From Patescibacteria group bacterium UBA5532 (GTDB lineage Bacteria > Patescibacteriota > Gracilibacteria > BD1-5 > UBA2023): a stretch of 38,844 nucleotides of DNA. The DNA lies in NCBI GenBank assembly GCA_002426885.1, contig DINU01000016.1, positions 1 through 38,844 on the forward strand, read 5' to 3'. This document shows, piece after piece, positions 30,478 to 38,844 of the stretch. The translations under genes were made by a program, and so were the position numbers. Below the pieces are notes generated by a model. That model saw only the letters and a program-made list of their open reading frames with translations. It did not search any database and had not been told where the DNA came from. Each line of letters opens with the position of its first letter. Within the stretch, counting starts at the first letter, position 1.

Positions 30478-30511
30478 GCGAGCATTATACCATTTTCTGC
30501 TCGCGGGACAA
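30478..30511 (-). promoter_or_regulatory. Leaderless promoter with flanking dyad
   Basis: The reverse complement reads TTGTCC, 16 nt, TATAAT, 6 nt, ATG. Transcription is expected to begin at or next to the A of the start codon. GCGAGC and GCTCGC arms (30478-30504) flank the -10 as an inverted repeat and may be an operator. Confidence 0.7.
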
Positions 30512-30559
30512 AATGAAAGATCGTTTTTTTCCCACGTACCCATTTTGGGAAAATAATCG

Positions 30560-31570
30560 CTAATATCTCTGTAATATTTCCTCTATGTGATCGAAAAGTT
30601 CTTCATACTGCTCTCGAGCAATATCGAGATTTTCTCGGACTCATACGACATCCTGACAATCCAGACCGGGGACAAGATTGAAAATTGCTTTCGAGACTAT
30701 CTGAGCATCTGATGGAAGCTCTCCATAATCTTTTATAATCTGTAATGGGGATGTCCATGATTTTTCTACGAGTCAGTTTCTGCAATGTTGTAAGGAGAGA
30801 AATTGCTTCACTGATCACGGGATTTTCTCCATCCACTGAGAATGTGACTGGATTGGTTTCCCTGCATATTGATTATATGAGTTAATAATATATCCGATAA
30901 AAAGTCACTCTCCTGAAAGAAGATCGCTCACAGGAATATCGCGTGTTATCGCCATGGATTTCGCTCCATTATGCCAATTTTCTTTCCATTTTGTAAGTGT
31001 ATTTCAGAGGTTCTCGATTCACTGAAGTGAGAAGGCATCCGGCATCAATGGTGTAATAAAATAATCTGATCCGAGCAAAATAATACGATTCAACAGATCG
31101 AGACTTGGGGAAGCATCGATAATAAAAATATCTACCTCGTCTCGCATCCCTCGGGTCATAAAAAAACGATTTATAGCACTTGTCTGCGTATATCCACTTG
31201 GTTGCCCACTCATGGCATTCATGTATGCGGACAAAAGCATATCCTGGTATTCAGACAAAAGAAGGCTTCCTGGGAGGATAAGCAGATTCTCTGCCAGAGG
31301 AAAAAAACTGATCGTCGTATCGACATCTCATTTCGCCTCGATAATCGGTCGAAGAACATGATATATATTTCCCATAGCTCAGAAGAGGGACTCCTCAAAA
31401 CGCTCCCCCAGAGCGAGACGAGAGAGATTACATTGTGGATCGAGATCGATCAGGACCGTCTTGTATCCTTTCTCTGCAAATTTCGTGGCTGTATTAAAAG
31501 CGAGTGTCGTTTTTCAGACACCGCCCTTATTATTGAGGAAAACGAGTTTTTTTGAGCGAACAAATTTCAT
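30560..31570 (-). CDS. parA: ParA/MinD-family ATPase (orphan)
   Basis: A 336-residue deviant-Walker ATPase. The P-loop is NNKGGVGKTT (residues 13-22) with the second P-loop glycine, Gly19, encoded by TGA; VLIDLDPQCNLS is the Walker A' motif and DIFIIDASPSLDLLN the Walker B. Nine TGA codons in all are needed to reach TAG. Such proteins partition plasmids or chromosomes or position large complexes. No ParB or parS-like repeat is visible nearby, so cargo positioning is as likely as segregation. Its mRNA is predicted to be leaderless. Confidence 0.92.
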
Positions 31571-31576
31571 GGGGGG

Positions 31577-31604
31577 ATTATATGAAATACTCCGAGAAAG
31601 ACAA
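31577..31604 (-). promoter_or_regulatory. Leaderless parA promoter
   Basis: The reverse complement reads TTGTCT (31599-31604), 16 nt, TATAAT (31577-31582), CCCCCC, ATG. The spacing is identical to that of the promoter at 30484-30511. Confidence 0.75.
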
Positions 31605-31710
31605 TGGAATTCAGAAAATCTCCAGGTTCTCCTCTCGTATCTTGTCTCTATCAATAACGAGCCTCTCCCTCGCAATCTATTGACATATTCACGAAAATCA
31701 TAAAAATATG

Positions 31711-31738
31711 TTGACAAGTTTTAATTTTTCCATATCAT
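31711..31738 (+). promoter_or_regulatory. Promoter of the candidate RNA and surface-protein gene
   Basis: Consensus -35 TTGACA (31711-31716), 16-nt spacer, -10 TATCAT (31733-31738). A second TTGACA at 31679-31684 lies upstream. It is the only good promoter before the 31990 gene. Confidence 0.65.
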
Positions 31739-31744
31739 TTTCTG

Positions 31745-31928
31745 GCTAAGTGATAAAATCCATGGTGTAATTAATTTTCTGAACATGGAAATACAGGGAA
31801 TACTCCATACGGCGCGGTGAAGAAATGTCGATTTATACGGCTTTCTCCCCCGTGACACATCCACTTCATTTGGATGGACATATATTCCGGCGTGCCATGT
31901 GTAAGACTCATAACTATGAGTCTTTTTT
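31745..31928 (+). ncRNA. Candidate structured RNA or 5' riboregulator
   Basis: About 184 nt between a good promoter and an intrinsic terminator, with no sensible coding frame. Visible structure: ACATGG (near 31783) can pair with CCATGT (near 31895), or GGCGCG (31811-31816) can pair with CGTGCC (31891-31896), so the two 5' segments compete for one 3' strand. There is a local hairpin ATCCA…TGGAT (31859-31875) and then the terminator stem. The design fits either a stand-alone sRNA or a switch controlling read-through into the surface-protein gene. It matches no riboswitch class I know. Confidence 0.4.
31904..31928 (+). terminator. Intrinsic terminator upstream of the surface-protein gene
   Basis: AGACTCATA / TATGAGTCT hairpin followed by six T, 61 nt before the start codon of the 920-residue protein. 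Position suggests attenuation. Confidence 0.75.
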
Positions 31929-31989
31929 ATTCGCTTATTTTTTTATCCATACCTATACTTTCATTTTTTATTTTTTTATTTTTCTACCT

Positions 31990-34752
31990 ATGGCACAGCG
32001 TAATAATCTAGAGAATCATCAGTGAAGATTAGAAAATGGGAAGCAAGGGGGTCATGTAGGAGTGGCGAGTGAAAAAGTTGCATTTGCTCTCGCCGCAGCA
32101 CTTGCTATGACTGGGGTAGCTAGTCCTGTATCTGCACAGGGGGTGGAAACGATCGATATGGGTGCTACAGCGGAAAGTCCAGAAGCAATGATGACTCGAC
32201 CTGTAAATGTGACCTACTCTCTCTATGGGGTTACGGCTTTCCCGAATACTCTTCCGTGAAATACTGAAATAGCCGTAGTAATTAGCTACACTGATCCTGA
32301 GTGAAATCCTGTCCAGAAAAACGTACCCGTAATGACAAATGCGGAGGGAACAGGAATAATTTTCTCTCCGGGAGACATACCAACTGATCGGATTGTTACT
32401 CTCATGTATGCTCATACACTTGAGACATCGAAAAATTTTTTCCTTCCAGAAAATCAGGTGGGTGTCGCTGTGGAAGCATCTTCGATGAATCGTTTCGAAG
32501 CCACGATCACTTTCGAGACGGCGGGATGAAATGTAACTCCTCATTTCGCGTATCTTATCTTCCCAGATGGCACTCGTGTACCCCTCTCTTTGGATGGAAA
32601 TAATGGAATCTATACAACCAAGTTCAAAAATCCTGGAGGAAATCCTCTTCCGACGGGAAGTGCAGAACTCGTCATCGAAGGTACCACACAGCAAGACCTC
32701 AATCCCACAAATCCTGATGGATCAATGGCGCAATATACAGATAAGAAAATGAGCTTCAGGGCACAATCACCTGTTACAATCGATACGTGGGCAACACAAA
32801 TACCTGAAGTGCCCGAGACTCAACCAAAAGAAAATACTATACCACAAGGGCGGGATTCATACACTGTCGATATTGCTACCCCTCTCAAAGCAGATGATGC
32901 AGTCTTTCTGAAATCATCTGATGGAACGGTTCTTTATAAGCTCAACTTCTCTATCTCATGAACAACACTCACGGTATATGGACTCGGCAATACCTCTGTA
33001 GGAGAATATATGATCTCTGTGGGAACTTCTGCTTCTGATAGCACAGATCACCCCTTCACAGTAACGCCGCCCCCTACTATCTGAGTTCAGAGTGGACTGC
33101 AGGAGGACTTCAATCCGAATAGTGGATCATTCAAGCTCCATGGTATGAGACCAGATACTCTCTCTGTAGCAGGAAAAGAACTTGACTTTGCTGCGACGAT
33201 AACTTCAGAATGATTCTGGGAAGTGACACTCACGGGAGAATATCCAGGAGGATGAGTGATTATCGTCAATGTGGTCTATGCAGATGGAACTCCATGAGAG
33301 ATACAGCTCAATATTCCAAAATCTTCGAGCAAGCCTCAGATCAGTATCGGTGCAGCATGATGGCGTGGGGTAGGATCTGTCATGGGAGCGGAGACGCCAA
33401 AAAATGTTATCAAGGTCTGCGTAAATGGGAGGGAACTACCAGAGTGAGCGGGGATCCCTGAAGAATGGCTAGTTGACGGCGAGAATGACGTTACTGCAAG
33501 CATGCTAAAAAGTCCATCTGATGGACATGTCATTACATATAAGTTTTCTAAGGAAGATCTTACACAAAAAGCTCCAGAAACTCCAGTAGAGACACTTCCT
33601 GAAACACTCAATATTACACAAGTGATTATGCCCGACGGGACGGTAACTCTTACAGTCTCAAATGTCGAGAATCCATGAAGTACTATATTTACCTTCGAAA
33701 TCGAGTGAGGAGGAGGTAAGCTCGTAAATAATACTGGTATTGCATCACTTCCACAAGGTACAAAAATCGAAATAACAGCAGAAAAGTGAGGAAAGAAAGT
33801 CTCTGCAAAAGTAACCACAGATCAGGAAGTTCTCCCAGTACCAAGTGCTCTGACGATGACTGCCGTAACAGATACGATCAGAGACTTTACATGGTCACCT
33901 GTCGATGGAGCAACATGATATATCGTAGAGGTAAATGGCACCCCCGTCGCTGCACCAGAAAAGAACAATGCACGTATAACTCTCCCAGAGTGAGAAAACA
34001 GAGTCGTAACGGTCCGTGCAGTAAAGAAAGTAGGAGAGAGAAAGATTATATCACAATCGGTATCTCTGGAGGGAATAACCGTGCGCGTCACTATCCCTGC
34101 TCCGACAGGATGTTATGTATCTACAAATGGCGATGGCCATTTTACCGTGACATGTAAGCGTACACTATATTATGGTGAAGAGGTAACATGATACGAATTT
34201 TATGTTGATGGAAAGCTCGCAGGAACAAGCAAAGATCCAGGAGCGACACTTCCACAGGGTGCTGGTGGGGATGTCACAGCACGTGCTGTTCTGCAAGATG
34301 CTTCTCGAACAGGAACACAAGATAAATTTGTATCTATTCACGCACTCGCTGGGAAGGTCCCCCCATATGTCCCTCCTGTCATCACTCCCCCTGCTCCTGC
34401 GATCACCGTAGAAGTAAATGGTCCGACTGAGTTCGATGATAATGGTGGCTATGCAGAACCAACATGGACTCTCGTAACCAATGCACCTGCTGATGCCGTA
34501 GCTACATTCACGATCGGACCTATGCCTGGAAATACCATGGCTACAGAAATAGTCACCCAATCGAATGGTGATGGGACATTTACACTGAAGCTATCGCCTT
34601 GAGTAAACTTTCATAATAGTGGTCTGACTACATTCACAATCCAATATACTCTCCGTGATACAAGCGGAAAGGTACTAAAATTAGGGCACTTCAAGGTAAA
34701 AGCATTCGATAATGCAAAAGTTGATAATAAGAAATTCCCGATCGTAGCATAA
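31990..34752 (+). CDS. Giant surface protein with Ig/FN3-like modules
   Basis: A 920-residue frame with 18 in-frame TGA codons, broken into about 20 pieces under the standard code. After a long polar N-terminus there is a secretion helix (VAFALAAALAMTGVASPVSAQ, about 32-53), then a Thr/Val/Pro-rich beta-strand protein. One stretch, FTWSPVDGATGYIVEVNG, reads like a fibronectin III strand pair; others resemble bacterial Ig-like domains, with Pro linkers (VPPYVPPVITPPAPAI). No sortase motif or membrane anchor is seen at the C-terminus. Likely an adhesin or S-layer-like protein (inference). Preceded by the candidate riboregulator; ends in TAA. Confidence 0.8.
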
Positions 34753-34783
34753 ATCCTGATCCAATACACGATCACGATCATAA

Positions 34784-34813
34784 AAAATATCCCCTCGCAC
34801 GAGGGGATATTTT
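34784..34813. terminator. Bidirectional terminator between two surface-protein genes
   Basis: Arms AAAATATCCCCTCG / CGAGGGGATATTTT with A and T runs on both sides. It serves the convergent genes ending at 34752 and 34825. Confidence 0.9.
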
Positions 34814-34824
34814 AGAGAGCATAT

Positions 34825-36849
34825 CTACCGAATAACCCATCCTGTAATAGTATTATTGAGTGGATAATTTAAATCCGTTTCTCTATTTCCAATCATAAAT
34901 CGTCAAGGATTTTCCGGAAGAGATAATATAATTATCCTAGTATCTGCTATTGAAGAAGTGGTATACGGAGTTGTAATGCTATCATACAAAGTGTTCGAGG
35001 AATAATAATATCTTCTAGTTCATGTATCCAAGATATATTTAGTAAGACCTGTTGTATTCTGATTTTGAAGATTTACTGTCATTTTCATATCACTCTTGAT
35101 ACCATTCGTCCATGCACCCGTCGGATACTCGACATACTGTCCTGCCTGTGTGATCGTGATACCTTTTTCTTTTATTGCTTGTGGTGTCATACGATCCCAG
35201 TTACTATCCGAGGTTGGGGTATATGAGGTGGTGGTGATACCACCACTTGTTATAGGGGCACTACTTGAGATACAGTATCATTCTCTGTTATCTCCTGATA
35301 ATCTCCCTTCGACTTCCATACAAGCACTCACTCCTGCTGTATCATCGATTCCCATCACCGCTCCGATAAGTGTATAGCTAGTTCCTTCTTTTAAGACATT
35401 AAACTGTAGAGTCTTCGAGGTATTTCTCGCTATCACACCGATATACGTTTCTGGTAATCAGATCGTAAATTCTCATCCGAGAATTACCCCATCACTGAAC
35501 TTCCAATATCATGTATAGGTACCATTTGGGAGACTGGTTCCGGTCCCTACTGGTATATTGAGTCTCCAGACTCATCCCCCTCCACTTTCTTCATATACCC
35601 ATCCATTATTCAGTACTGCATTTTTATTTTGAGTGACAGGATACTTCCTGAGAATAGTTCCATCAATATTTCCTGCGACGCTCTTCGCGACATGGACTAT
35701 ATCTGTTCCGCTCATGTAGTTCGCATAGGCGTAGACACACTCCTGAATATCAGGGTACCATGTTCCATTACTTGTTCCTTTATAGGTCATACAGAGTGGA
35801 TCGTATTCTGCACTGCTCGGGAGTGTATTTCCTCGTTCTTCTACAATGAGATTATCCGTCTTGTCCGCCATATATGCGAGATCTTTTCGAGTATTTTCTC
35901 GGATCCATGGATATGATGTGTAGAGATTTGCTACGGATTGCTTCGAGAGAGTGGTACAGTTCTGAGCTATATTATTTCCCTTCTCAGGAGTCGAGAGATC
36001 CGCAGTCTGTGTCCCATTACAGGTGAGCTTCACTGCATTCGCTCAGAGTCGAGAGTCGACGACCGCGAAGAATGGTGTCGAGAGATTACTGACGGTATAG
36101 GTCCATGCTCCACTCATATAGACGAAGTTACTCGAAGTACCTCCGACCATAGCCGAGAGTGATGTCCCACGGACTGCCGCGACGATCCCTCCATCTTCTG
36201 TCCCGATATTATAGGACCCAGTCGATGAGAGGATACGTCCCCAGAGTGTTCCATTCGCGAGGATGACCGATGCGAGTGTCCCAGAGGCGCTTGCACTCGG
36301 AGAGAGCTCGACTGTCGTCCCTGTCGAGAGCCGGATAAATGACTCATCGAGGAATTTGATCGATCCCGTACCAGTCGCATCTGTGCTGATGATATCTCAC
36401 TGATAGATTTTCGTATTTGCAGGAGGATTCGAGAGGATAGCTCCAGAAGACTGATAGAGTGTGAGTTTTCCACCATTTCGAGTGATCGTCCCGATCTGTG
36501 TGAGATTCTTCGTCGGCTTCGTGCCACAGATAGGATTTCCGCTCGCATCGACGCCGATCCAGACCTTCGAGGTATCACTACAGGTCTCGCCGGTCGTGAC
36601 GAACTCAGAGGCACTGATACCCCCGAGTTTCTGTGTATTCGTGACGGTCCCTGTCGTAGTCGCGATACTACTCGGATTACTGATGCCGGTAATCTTCATG
36701 ACCGAATTGGTCGGCACATCGACGCCCATCGGAGTCTCGAGAAGCGTTACGACATATGGGAAGACCCGTATACTCGCCGCGATAACTGCTCCGACCCCAA
36801 TGATCGAGAAGAATGCCGTAAGCCAGTAGTAGTGAAAAGGGAGTTTCAT
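34825..36849 (-). CDS. FecR-domain surface protein
   Basis: A 674-residue frame with nine TGA codons read as Gly. N-terminal helix FHYYWLTAFFSIIGVGAVIAA, then a short module with NTQKLGGISASEF…TC…GNPIC (residues 70-110), then a FecR domain (YQGDIISTDATGTGSIKFLDESFIRLSTGTTVEL … AVRGTSLSAMVGG). FecR domains occur in signal-transducing and surface proteins. The C-terminal 300 residues are Thr/Ser/Tyr-rich, secreted-like. Followed by a terminator; ends in TAG. It lies in an operon after a small secreted protein that shares the KLGG module. Confidence 0.8.
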
Positions 36850-36869
36850 AGAAGAGAGATAAAAAGATA

Positions 36870-37181
36870 TTAGCGACAAATTACAGTCCCATCAGACTGG
36901 ATTCCAGCGACACACTGATTGGTCGGACATGTCTGGCTGGGTTTCGTCCGAGTGAATGAACTCGAAGAGAGTCAGCCGAGTTTACTCGCGTTTTTTACTG
37001 TCCCGTCTCATGGCTGAGACCAGTCACCCGATGCGAGGATCGCATTCAGTGCCTGTCCGATAAGTCCGCCATCAGGCGATGCGGCACTTGCGACTCCGAG
37101 AGCGCCGAGCGTCGTAAAGAGGACGAAGAAGATCGAGAATACGAAGGCTCGCAGGATTTCTCGAAAAAAGAAAGGTTTCAT
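36870..37181 (-). CDS. Small secreted protein with KLGG module
   Basis: A 103-residue frame with two TGA codons. Signal peptide-like N-terminus (ILRAFVFSIFFVLFTTLGALGVASA) and a mature part ending NASKLGGLSSSSF…QTCPTNQCVAGIQSDGTVIC. This C-terminus is homologous to residues about 70-110 of the FecR protein encoded next (KLGG(I/L)S.S.F … TC … GI.(S/A)DG). The second TGA supplies a glycine of KLGG. Ends in TAA 20 nt before the FecR gene. Confidence 0.75.
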
Positions 37182-37203
37182 AAGAAAAATTACAGACACA
37201 AGA

Positions 37204-37232
37204 AGTCTAGCATATTCCGAAAAAAATCTCAA
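37204..37232 (-). promoter_or_regulatory. Promoter of the KLGG/FecR operon
   Basis: The reverse complement gives -35 TTGAGA (37227-37232), 17 nt and -10 TAGACT (37204-37209) with an upstream TG extended -10 dinucleotide. The leader is about 17 nt. Confidence 0.6.
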
Positions 37233-37272
37233 ATATTGATCGAAATACGAGCGATAGAATCGAGAAATTCAC

Positions 37273-37301
37273 TTGACTTCATATATAAAATATACATTAT
37301 A
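37273..37301 (+). promoter_or_regulatory. Promoter of the small membrane-protein pair
   Basis: -35 TTGACT (37273-37278), 17 nt, -10 ATTATA (37296-37301), 25 nt before the next ATG. Confidence 0.5.
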
Positions 37302-37326
37302 CAGAGAATATTTCTCATTTTTCACC

Positions 37327-37599
37327 ATGAATGCGCCTCATACTGTCGAAAATTCTAAAAAAGCCCTGCCAGAATGGCGCTCCCGATCGATACTAAGAGG
37401 AATCTCTCAGCGCGTGAGCAATATCCTTGATAATCCAATCACTCTAACTCTGGTATGAGCTAGTCTCGCAGGTATCTCTTATATGAGGGAATGAAGCGAT
37501 AGTCCTGGAATTGTGGTAGCGATTCTTTTTTCGATTGCAGGCATGATAGGATATCCCCTGCAGAGAAAGGATGAAATTCCGGATGCGTCAGAAGATTAA
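37327..37599 (+). CDS. Small two-helix membrane protein
   Basis: A 90-residue frame with two TGA codons: polar N-terminus, helix NPITLTLVGASLAGISYM, short loop EGSDSPG, helix IVVAILFSIAGMIGYPL and charged tail to TAA. The following frameshifted gene encodes a protein of the same plan, so the two look like a tandem pair. No family recognised. Confidence 0.65.
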
Positions 37600-37631
37600 T
37601 TCCCTTGGATCACTGTGTATACATCCCTCAT

Positions 37632-37921
37632 ATGACTCAAGAAAAATCTCCCAAGAATCCCACAGAAAGTGCTCCTCAAGGATCACATATCGCACATACC
37701 ACGCAGAAAACACGTACCTCTGTCGTGGGATACTACTCAGACATATCGAGAATGGTGCGATTCCGATGGCTGTATGAGTCGGTGCCATTGTATGAGGAAT
37801 ATGTACTTCTCATGGTCCGACAAAAGTTATCTACTTCACACTCGGAAGTGCCCTGTTCATACTCGGACTACTCACGAATCTCGCTCTCGAGAGATGACCG
37901 AAAGATACGGGGAAAGGGTAG
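37632..37921 (+). pseudogene. Frameshifted paralogue of the two-helix membrane protein
   Basis: From ATG 37632 one frame gives a polar N-terminus (MTQEKSPKNPTESAPQG…) like that of the upstream gene. From about 37750 the sensible protein continues in another frame: NGAIPMAVGVGAIVGGICTSHG, then VIYFTLGSALFILGLLTNLALERG and TAG at 37919-37921, with three TGA read as Gly. The two halves would join with a single indel around 37745-37765. This could be a real frameshift mutation, a sequencing error or programmed frameshifting. Confidence 0.5.
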
Positions 37922-37949
37922 TCTCTTCGTTCGAGTGGAATATGGAAGA

Positions 37950-38338
37950 CTAAGAAGCCATTTCTAGCACTCCCGCAACCGTGCCCCTTGTAGCAGTTAC
38001 GACATCCCCTATATTCGAGGTATTGAGAAATCTCTGGACAAAGATACGACGAGAGAAGGTAAAAGATTCTCCCTCCCTCTCTCTCCATCTCTTTCCACAT
38101 GAAACTGTACCTTCTCCATATCATTATCTAAGAAAAGATTATCAATAACGAGAATATCCCTCTCCTTAAACTCAAACTTTCTTACTCCCATAATCTTCAT
38201 ATCACCACTTTCCCCCCGTCTTGGATTTCTTAAATCTGTTTTTTTAGAAAGTATGCATCGCATTCAGACAGCGAGCCCAGCCGATACTCGCTCTTCGATT
38301 GTCTCGGGTCTTTCTTTCTTCGGTGTATTTCTGGACAT
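37950..38338 (-). pseudogene. Frameshifted small gene with GA-rich slip site
   Basis: Starting at ATG 38338 (MSRNTPKKERPETIEERVSAGLAVG, one TGA) the frame runs through MKIMGVRKFEFKERDILVIDNLFLDND to about 38100, then loses sense. The plausible C-terminus (EGESFTFSRRIFVQRFLNTSN, then IGDVVTATRGTVAGVLEMAS and TAG) is in the -1/+2 frame. The switch falls in the purine tract GAGAGAGAGGGAGGGAGA (minus strand, about 38070-38092). Polymerase slippage, phase variation or assembly error are all possible. Function unknown. Confidence 0.45.
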
Positions 38339-38375
38339 AGTGGAAGAGTAAAGATATCTTCACCTTACATTATTT

Positions 38376-38795
38376 CTATAGAAAAACAAGTGATACTCAT
38401 CTAGTGAAAAAGTTTTTTTTCATGGGAGGATTTTTCGGGGTTTCAGCTCAGGAATCAGAAGGTGTTTTTCCGTCTGGAAGACTCTCATACTCTGGATACC
38501 GAAAGCCTTCTCCGTGGTACGAGTCAGAGGTACTAGGAAATATATATAACAATCGAATCAATTTTACTTTCAGGAGTACCATGACATTTTCCACATTCGA
38601 AGCAGAGAATTGTTCCAGTAATTCTCTGAATTGGGGTGAATCTCTTTGGATTATATCTACCAGTTCAACCCTATTTCACTTCCTGATTTGCGCACATCGC
38701 AGGACGGCTATAGCATTGAGAATCTCGGCTTGTGTGACCTCTGTTCAAGATTTCTTACTCATTACTGGAAAATGTTTGTACACACCTCTCTCCAT
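38376..38795 (-). CDS. Small hypothetical protein
   Basis: A 139-residue frame with four TGA codons read as Gly: MERGVYKHFPVMSKKSGTEVT…, a helical part QAEILNAIAVLRCAQIRKG…FRELLEQFSASNVENVMVLLK, then a Pro/Ser-rich segment and a short hydrophobic end before TAG. A TATAAT (38821-38826, minus strand) lies about 26 nt upstream of the ATG; the -35 would be beyond the window. No family recognised, and the second half is less convincing than the first. Confidence 0.5.
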
Positions 38796-38844
38796 ATGAT
38801 GAAATTTTAAAAACCCCGTGATTATATAGTACACTAACTTAAAT

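Noticed and set aside
29626..30516. Plus-strand open frame of about 296 codons
   Set aside because: Antisense to the secreted-protein gene, which has a signal peptide, promoter and sensible composition; the plus frame looks like a mirror of it.
32029..32694. Minus-strand open frame of 221 codons
   Set aside because: Antisense shadow of the 920-residue surface-protein gene; Cys/His/Arg-rich without motifs.
37831..38124. Minus-strand Cys/Arg-rich frame overlapping the frameshifted gene
   Set aside because: The other two frames give more protein-like sequence on either side of the GA tract.

Overview
The window comes from a Patescibacteria/CPR bacterium of the Gracilibacteria/Absconditabacteria (BD1-5/SR1) type that reads UGA as glycine (translation table 25). 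I infer this from the sequence. By hand count more than 100 in-frame TGA codons interrupt otherwise intact genes, and many fall exactly on invariant glycines of ribosomal proteins S10, S12, S13, S9, L27 and L34, RpoA, RsmA and a ParA P-loop. Genes end only in TAA or TAG. Standard-code gene calling would fragment or miss more than half of the genes, so the coordinates here are read through TGA. tuf, rpsG, rpsD, rpsK, rplM and the major pilin contain no TGA. The organism cannot be placed more finely by eye.

Layout: (1) 1-3782, 16S and 23S rRNA genes on the minus strand with a promoter, a processing stem and an unusual 16S 3' end. (2) 4011-5797, a peroxiredoxin divergent from ftsX. (3) 5839-10262, plus strand: tRNA-Asp, tRNA-Ala, two small basic proteins, tuf, rpsJ, rpmB, tRNA-Leu, rpsP, khpA, two VirB2/TrbC-like membrane proteins and a NifU-like protein. 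(4) 10240-11061 minus, a carbonic-anhydrase-like protein. (5) 11193-13147 plus, rpmH-rnpA-yidC. (6) 13186-16275 minus, an RluA-family pseudouridine synthase and two type IV pilus minor-pilin-like genes. (7) 16365-20439 plus: a membrane protein, a sigma-region-4/HARE protein, a nucleotidyltransferase, a CDF transporter and the major type IV pilin. (8) 20618-26771 minus, a 14-gene translation/transcription operon infA-rpmJ-rpsM-rpsK-rpsD-rpoA-rplQ-rplM-rpsI-rpsL-rpsG-rpmA-rpmF-nusB. (9) 26980-31604 minus: a membrane protein, rsmA, an unknown secreted/membrane cassette and an orphan parA. (10) 31711-34813 plus, a candidate structured RNA and a 920-residue surface protein. (11) 34825-37232 minus, a FecR-domain surface protein and a small secreted protein that share a tail module. 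(12) 37273-38844, small genes, two of which appear frameshifted.

Translation is the unifying theme. The 16S 3' tail reads CAUCUCUUUA instead of the usual CACCUCCUUA. Almost no gene has a Shine-Dalgarno sequence; starts instead follow a U/C-rich tract (…tctATG, …cttATG). At least two genes (parA and a secreted-protein gene) have a -10 box exactly 6 nt before the ATG, so their mRNAs are predicted to be leaderless. The window therefore shows a recoded genome that has also moved away from SD-guided initiation. No CRISPR array, insertion sequence or prophage was seen.
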